Assembly (NCBI GenBank): GCA_963725315.1
Contig: CAVRYA010000001.1
Coordinates: 310,001 to 374,000 of the forward strand
Source of the DNA: JBBRHQ01 sp963725315
Lineage (GTDB): Bacteria > Actinomycetota > Thermoleophilia > Solirubrobacterales > 70-9
DNA: 64,000 nt
Direction of reading: 5' to 3'
Shown: positions 59,750 to 64,000 of the stretch, piece after piece
How positions within the stretch are numbered: the stretch's first letter is position 1
How the letters are laid out: each line of letters opens with the position of its first letter
Made by a program: the position numbers and the translations under genes
The notes under the pieces: generated by a model
What the model saw: only the letters and a program-made list of their open reading frames with translations
Database searches by the model: none
Told to the model about the DNA's origin: nothing

Positions 59750-59763
59750 TGACTGGCGAGTCA
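59750..59763. promoter_or_regulatory. TetR-type operator between thiolase and 3-hydroxyacyl-CoA dehydrogenase
   Basis: TGACT-GGCG-AGTCA (59750-59763), preceded by AAAT, resembles the sites at 52133 and 52165. It is positioned in the short gap between the divergent thiolase (minus, ATG 59673) and 3-hydroxyacyl-CoA dehydrogenase (plus, ATG 59831). One repressor could control both genes. Confidence 0.6.
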
Positions 59764-59830
59764 GCCAGCCCGGTGACCGAGGCCACAGCGGCCGGATGGG
59801 CCTGGGCCTTGGCGTGATAGTAAGCGGACG

Positions 59831-60658
59831 ATGCCCGCTCAGCAGACCTACTCGCACCCGGCGGTGGCCGGCAGCGGCGCGATCGCCTGCGGCCTCGCCG
59901 CCGCCTCGACCACCACCGCCGCGACCCTGCTCCTCGCCCGCAGCGAGGCCTCGGCCTGGCGCGCCGAGGAGGACGCGGTCGCCGCCTGCGAGCGGATCGA
60001 GGAGGCAGACCCCGGGCGCCTCCAGGTGACCACGGACATCGCCGACCTCGGCGACTGCGACCTCGTCGTCGAGTCGGTGATCGAGGACCTCGGGGTCAAG
60101 TCGGGGCTGCTCGCCCGGCTCGGGGAGGCCGCCCCCGGGGCCGACCTGGCCACCACGACCTCCTCGCTGGCGGTGGGCGAGATCGCCCTGCGCTGCGGTC
60201 ACACCGATCGGGTGTTCGGGCTTCACGTCTTCAACCCGGTGCCGAAGATGAAGCTGGTCGAGCTCTGCTTCCCCCAGGGCATCGGCCCCGGCGTCCGCGA
60301 GCGCGCCCTCGGCTGGTGCGGCGCGCTCGGCAAGACCGCGGTCGAGGTACCCGACCAGTCGGGGTTCGTCGTCAACCGGCTGCTCTTCCCCTATCTCTTC
60401 GACGCGGTGCGGATGATGGAGCGAACCGGGATGAGCGCCGGCGAGGTCGATTCCTGCATGACCCTCGGCGCCGGGCACCCGATGGGGCCGCTGGCCCTGC
60501 TCGACTTCATCGGCCTCGACGTCGCCGAGGCGATCGGCGACGCGCTCCACGCCGACTCCTCCGAGTCGGCGCACCGCCCGCCCGGCCTGCTGGTCGAGAT
60601 GGTCGGCGAGGGCCGGCTGGGCCGGAAGAGCGGCGCGGGCTTCTACGAGTACGACTGA
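59831..60658 (+). CDS. 3-Hydroxyacyl-CoA dehydrogenase
   Basis: A 275-residue NAD-dependent dehydrogenase. The cofactor loop GSGAIACGLAAASTT, the Glu/Asp in VVESVIEDLGVK, HVFNPVPKMKLVE (catalytic His and Glu region) and the C-terminal PMGPLALLDFIGLDV and GRKSGAGFYEYD mark the HCDH/PaaH type. It oxidises 3-hydroxyacyl-CoA in beta-oxidation. The glycine loop is GxGxxxxG with Ala changes (GSGAIACG), a milder form than usual. It is divergent from the thiolase, with a shared operator. Confidence 0.88.
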   Translation: MPAQQTYSHPAVAGSGAIACGLAAASTTTAATLLLARSEASAWRAEEDAVAACERIEEADPGRLQVTTDIADLGDCDLVVESVIEDLGVKSGLLARLGEAAPGADLATTTSSLAVGEIALRCGHTDRVFGLHVFNPVPKMKLVELCFPQGIGPGVRERALGWCGALGKTAVEVPDQSGFVVNRLLFPYLFDAVRMMERTGMSAGEVDSCMTLGAGHPMGPLALLDFIGLDVAEAIGDALHADSSESAHRPPGLLVEMVGEGRLGRKSGAGFYEYD

Positions 60659-60705
60659 GTCCCGGCCGCGGCGGGAGCGCCCCCGCTGCGGTCACAATCG
60701 GGTCG

Positions 60706-60810
60706 ATGGATCATTTCGGAGAGCTGCTGCTCGGCCTGATGGTCGCGGTCGCCGCCCTGACCCAGATCGAGCGCGAGCTCGACCTCGAGGACTCGAGGCT
60801 GGAGATCTGA
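60706..60810 (+). CDS. Very small hydrophobic protein, tentative
   Basis: A 34-residue frame MDHFGELLLGLMVAVAALTQ then IERELDLEDSRLEI: a short hydrophobic helix followed by an acidic helix. No ribosome binding site is obvious (GGGTCG before ATG). It could be a real membrane peptide or chance. It sits between the HCDH stop and the third repeat locus. Confidence 0.3.
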   Translation: MDHFGELLLGLMVAVAALTQIERELDLEDSRLEI

Positions 60811-60820
60811 CCCGAATATC

Positions 60821-60942
60821 TGCGGCGGCTGCGCCGCCTGACATGCCTGTGCCGGCGTCATGTGAGCCGCGCCGGCAACGAATAACTTGCGGCGGCTGCG
60901 CCGCCTGACATGCCTGTGCCGGCGCTAATACCGCGCCGGCAA
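60821..60942 (+). repeat. Double-hairpin intergenic repeat, locus 3 (two tandem units)
   Basis: Units 60821-60878 and 60887-60942. Both start with TTGCGGCGGCTGCGCCGCC-type stems and ACATGCCTG. Unit one has the long second loop (TCATGTGAGCC, as at locus 1), unit two the short one (CTAATAC, as at locus 2). So the two loop forms coexist in one pair. The locus follows the small frame and precedes the NmrA-like gene. Confidence 0.88.
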
Positions 60943-60998
60943 CGAATGCCCCCCGCTACCTTGGCCAGGGTGATCGCTCCCGCCCCCAGCCGGCTGCC

Positions 60999-61847
60999 TT
61001 GATCGGGACCACCGGAGCCACCGGCGAAGTGGGCGGGCGCCTCGCCCGCCGCCTCGCCGACCGAGGGGTCCCGCAGCGGTTGATCGTCCGCGACCGCTCC
61101 CGCGCGCCCAGCCTCGCCGCGGCCGAGGTCTCCAAGTTCGGCGGCTACGGGGACCGCGAGGGGATGCGCCGCGCCTTCAGGGGCTTATCGACCCTGTTCC
61201 TGGCCTCGGCCCACGAAGCGCCCGACCGGGTCGAGCAGCACCGGGCTGCGGTGGACGCAGCGGTCGAGGCGGGGGTCGGACGGATCGTCTACCTCTCCTT
61301 CCTCGGTGCCGCGCCGGACTCGACCTTCACCTTCGCCCGCGACCACTTTCACACCGAGGAGCACATCCGCGCCACCGGCATCCCCTTCACCTTCTCCCGC
61401 CAGAGCATCTATCTCGACTTCCTCCTCAGCATGGTCGGGTCCGACGACGTGATCCGCGGACCGGCCGGAGAGGGCCGGCTCGCGCCGGTCCTGCGCGACG
61501 ACGTCGCCGACTCGCTGGCCGAGATGGTCGCCGGCTCGGACCACGAGGGCAGGGTGTACGAGCTCACCGGCCCCGCCGCGCTGACCCTGGCCGAGGTGGC
61601 CGCCGAGATCGCCGCCGCGACGGGCCGCGCCATCCGCTTCGAGGACGAGACCCTGGAGGAGGCGAGGGCCTCGCGCGCCGGCAGTGGAGCACCCGCCTGG
61701 GAACTGGAGGGCTGGGTCACCTCATACGCAGCGATCGCGGCCGGAGAGCTCGACCTCGTCACCGACCACGTCGAGCGCCTCAGCGGCCACCCGCCGGTCG
61801 GGGTCGCGGAGTTCCTTGCGGGCGGAGCAGCCGGCAGCGCCCCTTAG
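60999..61847 (+). CDS. NmrA-like NAD(P)-binding protein (atypical SDR)
   Basis: A 282-residue atypical short-chain dehydrogenase. It opens MIGTTGATGEVGGRLARRL with the GATGxxG cofactor loop; VRIVYLSFLGAAP is strand 5, and HTEEHIRATGIPFTFSRQS contains the region where NmrA relatives lack the catalytic Tyr-Lys. Such proteins are quinone reductases (QorB-like) or redox sensors. The TTG start is supported by the loop position; an upstream GTG gives only a short peptide that ends at the same TTG. Confidence 0.82.
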   Translation: MIGTTGATGEVGGRLARRLADRGVPQRLIVRDRSRAPSLAAAEVSKFGGYGDREGMRRAFRGLSTLFLASAHEAPDRVEQHRAAVDAAVEAGVGRIVYLSFLGAAPDSTFTFARDHFHTEEHIRATGIPFTFSRQSIYLDFLLSMVGSDDVIRGPAGEGRLAPVLRDDVADSLAEMVAGSDHEGRVYELTGPAALTLAEVAAEIAAATGRAIRFEDETLEEARASRAGSGAPAWELEGWVTSYAAIAAGELDLVTDHVERLSGHPPVGVAEFLAGGAAGSAP

Positions 61848-61861
61848 CGCCCGCAGGCGCC

Positions 61862-62104
61862 TCAGCCGACCGCGCCCTTGCGGCGGCCGCTGATGTCCCA
61901 GATCACGTCGGCCTCGGAGATTCCCTGGCGGCGCGCCGTCTCGGCGACCTGCCCCCAGGGGAGCTCGGCCTCGGGCAGCTCGTCCCAGCGGGCCAGGTCG
62001 AGCGCCTCCAGGGCCCCCTGGAGGGCCGGGCCCAGATGCTCCTCGGCGCGCAGCAGCGCCCTCAGAACCTCGAGCTGCTTATCGCTCAAGCGAACCACCC
62101 ACAT
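61862..62104 (-). CDS. Small helical protein, unknown function
   Basis: An 80-residue protein. MWVVRLSDKQLEVLRALLRA, then a middle helix AEEHLGPALQGALEALDL, then WGQVAETARRQGISEADVIW (helix-turn-helix-like spacing, not certain). No recognised family. ATG 62104 follows GGAGGT at 7 bases, a strong site, which favours it over the longer frame. Convergent with the NmrA-like gene by 14 bases. Confidence 0.62.
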   Translation of the reverse strand: MWVVRLSDKQLEVLRALLRAEEHLGPALQGALEALDLARWDELPEAELPWGQVAETARRQGISEADVIWDISGRRKGAVG

Positions 62105-62178
62105 CGAAGTACCTCCAACCCTCGAACGGCGCTTAGGTTGGACGTGCAAAGTAATCCGCCTCGCGGACGGAATCGGGC

Positions 62179-63468
62179 CTACCGCGAGGAGATGCGGACG
62201 GCCTCGATCCGGTTCTCGCGCACCGACTCGACCCGGATCGTGTAGCCGTCGGCGGTGATCTCGTCTCCACGCTTGGGCAGGCGCCCCAGCTCACCGAAGA
62301 CGTAGCCGCCGACCGAGTTGTAGGCGTCGGTGTCGACCGAGAGCTCGATCTCGGCGTCCTTGAGGTCGCCGAGCGAGACGTGGCCGCGCACGAACCAGTC
62401 GCCGTTGGTCAGCTGGCGCAGGTCGGCCGCGCGGGGGTCGGTCTCGTCCTCGATCTCCCCGACCACCTCCTCGAGGATGTCCTCGACCGTGACCAGGCCG
62501 ACGGTGCGCCCGTACTCGTCGACGACGATCGAGAGCGAGGTGCGCTGCCGCTGCAGGTCCTGGAGCAGGTCGTCGAGGGGCCGGGTCTCGGGGACGATCA
62601 GCGCGTCGCGGATCGCCGGCTCGAGCGCGGCGTCGGGCCCGTCGCTCATGTAGATCCTCGCGAGGCTGTTGTTGTGGACGATTCCCTTCACCCGGTCGGG
62701 GTTGTCGTCCTCGATCACCACCAGCCGGGTGTGGCCCGAGGTGACGCAGCGCCGCAGGGCGGTCTCGACGTCGTCCGAGACGTCGACGGTGACCACCGCG
62801 GGAATCGGGGTCATCACCTCACGCGCCTGCTGCTCGTGCAGGTGGAAGACGCCGCCGAGCATCACCGCCTCGCCCTGGTCGAGCCGGCCCAGCTGGGCGC
62901 CGCGGTTGATCAGCAGGCGAAGCTCCTCGGGCGAGGTCTCCTCCTCGAGGCCCTTGACGTCGACCCGGAAGAGGCGGCTGACGATGAAGTTCGAGGGGGC
63001 GTTGGCGGAGACGATCAGGGGGTGCAAGACGGTGCGGAAGAATTTCAGCGGTCGCGCGACCCGCAGCATCACCGTCTCGGCCCGGGCGATCGCCAGCAGC
63101 TTCGGCGACTGCTCGCCGACGATCACGTGCAGATAGGTGACGATCATGTAGGCGATCGCGATCGAGATCGCGAGCGCCAGGCCGTGGCCCATCACCCCGC
63201 CGAACACCGGCACGAGCAGCTCCGCGATCGCCGGCTCGCCGAGGAAGCCGATGCCGAGGGAGGCGAGCGTGATCCCCACCTGACAGGTGGCGACGAACTC
63301 GTCGACGTGGTCCATCTGGGTGGCCGCGAGCTTCGCCGAGCGGACTCCCTCGGCGGCCATCTGTTCGATGCGGCTCTGGCGGGATCGGACGATCGCGAAC
63401 TCGGCGGCGACGAAGAAGCCGTTGACGAAGACCAGCAGCAGAAGGAGGACGAGGAGGACGACCGTCAC
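62179..63468 (-). CDS. CNNM/CorC (hemolysin-family) transporter
   Basis: A 429-residue protein: a DUF21 membrane domain (segment 1 VVLLVLLLLLVFVNGFFVAAE; further segments to about residue 140), two CBS domains (REVMTPIPAVVTVDVSDDVE and LDDLLQDLQRQRTSLSIVVDEYG, shortened) and a CorC_HlyC domain (VRGHVSLGDLKDAEI). Bacterial CNNM/CorB-CorC proteins export magnesium or cobalt. The acidic intervening loop is short. Length and order are normal. Confidence 0.9.
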   Translation of the reverse strand: MTVVLLVLLLLLVFVNGFFVAAEFAIVRSRQSRIEQMAAEGVRSAKLAATQMDHVDEFVATCQVGITLASLGIGFLGEPAIAELLVPVFGGVMGHGLALAISIAIAYMIVTYLHVIVGEQSPKLLAIARAETVMLRVARPLKFFRTVLHPLIVSANAPSNFIVSRLFRVDVKGLEEETSPEELRLLINRGAQLGRLDQGEAVMLGGVFHLHEQQAREVMTPIPAVVTVDVSDDVETALRRCVTSGHTRLVVIEDDNPDRVKGIVHNNSLARIYMSDGPDAALEPAIRDALIVPETRPLDDLLQDLQRQRTSLSIVVDEYGRTVGLVTVEDILEEVVGEIEDETDPRAADLRQLTNGDWFVRGHVSLGDLKDAEIELSVDTDAYNSVGGYVFGELGRLPKRGDEITADGYTIRVESVRENRIEAVRISSR

Positions 63469-63596
63469 CGCTCCACCTCCGGCGGGTTCGGGCTCATTTG
63501 CCTATGTGGCCTCGTACTTCGAGGGCGGTCGTCTTCGTCGGCCATCTCGGGGCGCCCTAAGCATAGACGGGCCGGGGGCAGGTTCCCCGGCCTCCA

Positions 63597-63872
63597 TCAG
63601 AGCGCGTCGATCCGCCCCGCCAGCTCGAAATCGGCAGCGGTGAGGCCGCCCTCGGAGTGGGTCGAGATGGTCACGGTGACCTGGTCCCAGGAGATCGCGA
63701 GGTCAGGGTGGTGGTTCATCTCCTCGGCCGGCTCCAGGATCGAGTCGACGAAGCCGACCGACCCGGCGAAGTCCCCGCGCTCGAAGGTCTTGACGATCGC
63801 CTCTTCCTGCCGCTCCCAACCCTGCATCGACCCCAGCCTCTCCCCAATCTCGGAATTTTCGAGAAGTGCCAT
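63597..63872 (-). CDS. 4a-Hydroxytetrahydrobiopterin dehydratase (pterin carbinolamine dehydratase)
   Basis: A 91-residue PCD/DCoH-fold protein. The catalytic pattern EEMNHHPDL, with two histidines, and WDQVTVTISTHSEGGLTAADF are present. It recycles oxidised tetrahydropterin cofactor, as in phenylalanine hydroxylase cycling, or binds other pterins. The start is just inside the divergent start of the next gene (11 bases). Confidence 0.93.
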   Translation of the reverse strand: MALLENSEIGERLGSMQGWERQEEAIVKTFERGDFAGSVGFVDSILEPAEEMNHHPDLAISWDQVTVTISTHSEGGLTAADFELAGRIDAL

Positions 63873-63883
63873 ATTGACCTCCG

Positions 63884-64000
63884 ATGCGCATCGCCAGCCT
63901 GGTCCCGTCTGCGACCGAGATGCTATTCGCCCTCGGCTTCGGCGACAGCGTCGTCGCCGTCACTCACGAGTGCGACTACCCACCTGCCGCAACCTCACTC
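63884..64000 (+). CDS. Periplasmic-binding-protein-like gene, N-terminal part (cut by window edge)
   Basis: Thirty-nine codons before the right edge: MRIASLVPSATEMLFALGFG then SVVAVTHECDYPPAATSL. The pattern RI.SL.PS.TE.L..LG is the N-terminus of BtuF-like cobalamin/iron-siderophore binding proteins without an obvious signal peptide here, as in cytoplasmic cobalamin-binding relatives. The rest is outside the window. Confidence 0.7.
   Translation, partial: MRIASLVPSATEMLFALGFGDSVVAVTHECDYPPAATSL

Overview
The window is GC-rich throughout and densely packed with short gene overlaps (ATGA, GTGA) and frequent GTG/TTG starts. It reads as a chromosome segment of a high-GC actinobacterium. The secreted protein at 57868-58389 (NSVG..QL..NAVSS.KV motifs), the MarP-type protease, the PBP and the lysA-hom-thr genes suggest Thermoleophilia (Solirubrobacterales). 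That placement is inference; no rRNA or tRNA gene was seen.

Layout. 1-5249 (minus) is the end of an exopolysaccharide operon: a Gfo/Idh oxidoreductase fused to a receiver-like domain, a polyprenyl-phosphate sugar transferase, two NAD-sugar epimerases and a family 4 glycosyltransferase. As given, the sugar transferase has a frameshift and one epimerase an amber stop. 5490-14990 is an accessory region: quinone oxidoreductase, broken DHFR-like gene, tyrosine-recombinase remnant, NTF2-like protein, delta-60 repeat protein, RNase H, aldo/keto reductase, and an XRE plus nucleotidyltransferase module whose second gene is broken. It is punctuated by three copies of the last codons of a DUF59 gene, whose complete version closes the region at 14994-15311. 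This looks like islands accreted at a protein-gene attachment site.

15361-34310 is backbone: FxsA, HAD hydrolase, an AddAB-like nuclease/helicase pair next to exonuclease VII (xseA/xseB), HxlR regulator, MarP-like protease, penicillin-binding protein, lipoprotein, FHA protein and a large coiled-coil protein. 34323-47552 holds nitrogen and amino-acid genes: gltB, a ParA ATPase, then lysA-hom-thrC with thrB set apart by two thioredoxin-fold genes and a phosphoesterase. 47599-64000 holds a hydrolase, LytM peptidase, cation exporter, a lipid-oxidation set (three acyl-CoA dehydrogenases, thiolase, 3-hydroxyacyl-CoA dehydrogenase) with shared TetR-type palindromes, a cell-wall-binding-repeat protein, a CNNM/CorC transporter, a pterin dehydratase and a truncated binding-protein gene.

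Beyond genes, the clearest structures are the att-like accretion array (5794-15036), a family of tandem double-hairpin repeats at three intergenic sites (48311, 55398, 60821), and a 92-base imperfect palindrome at 17336-17427. Several otherwise conserved genes carry single indels, often in C/G runs, so some pseudogene calls may be sequencing errors.
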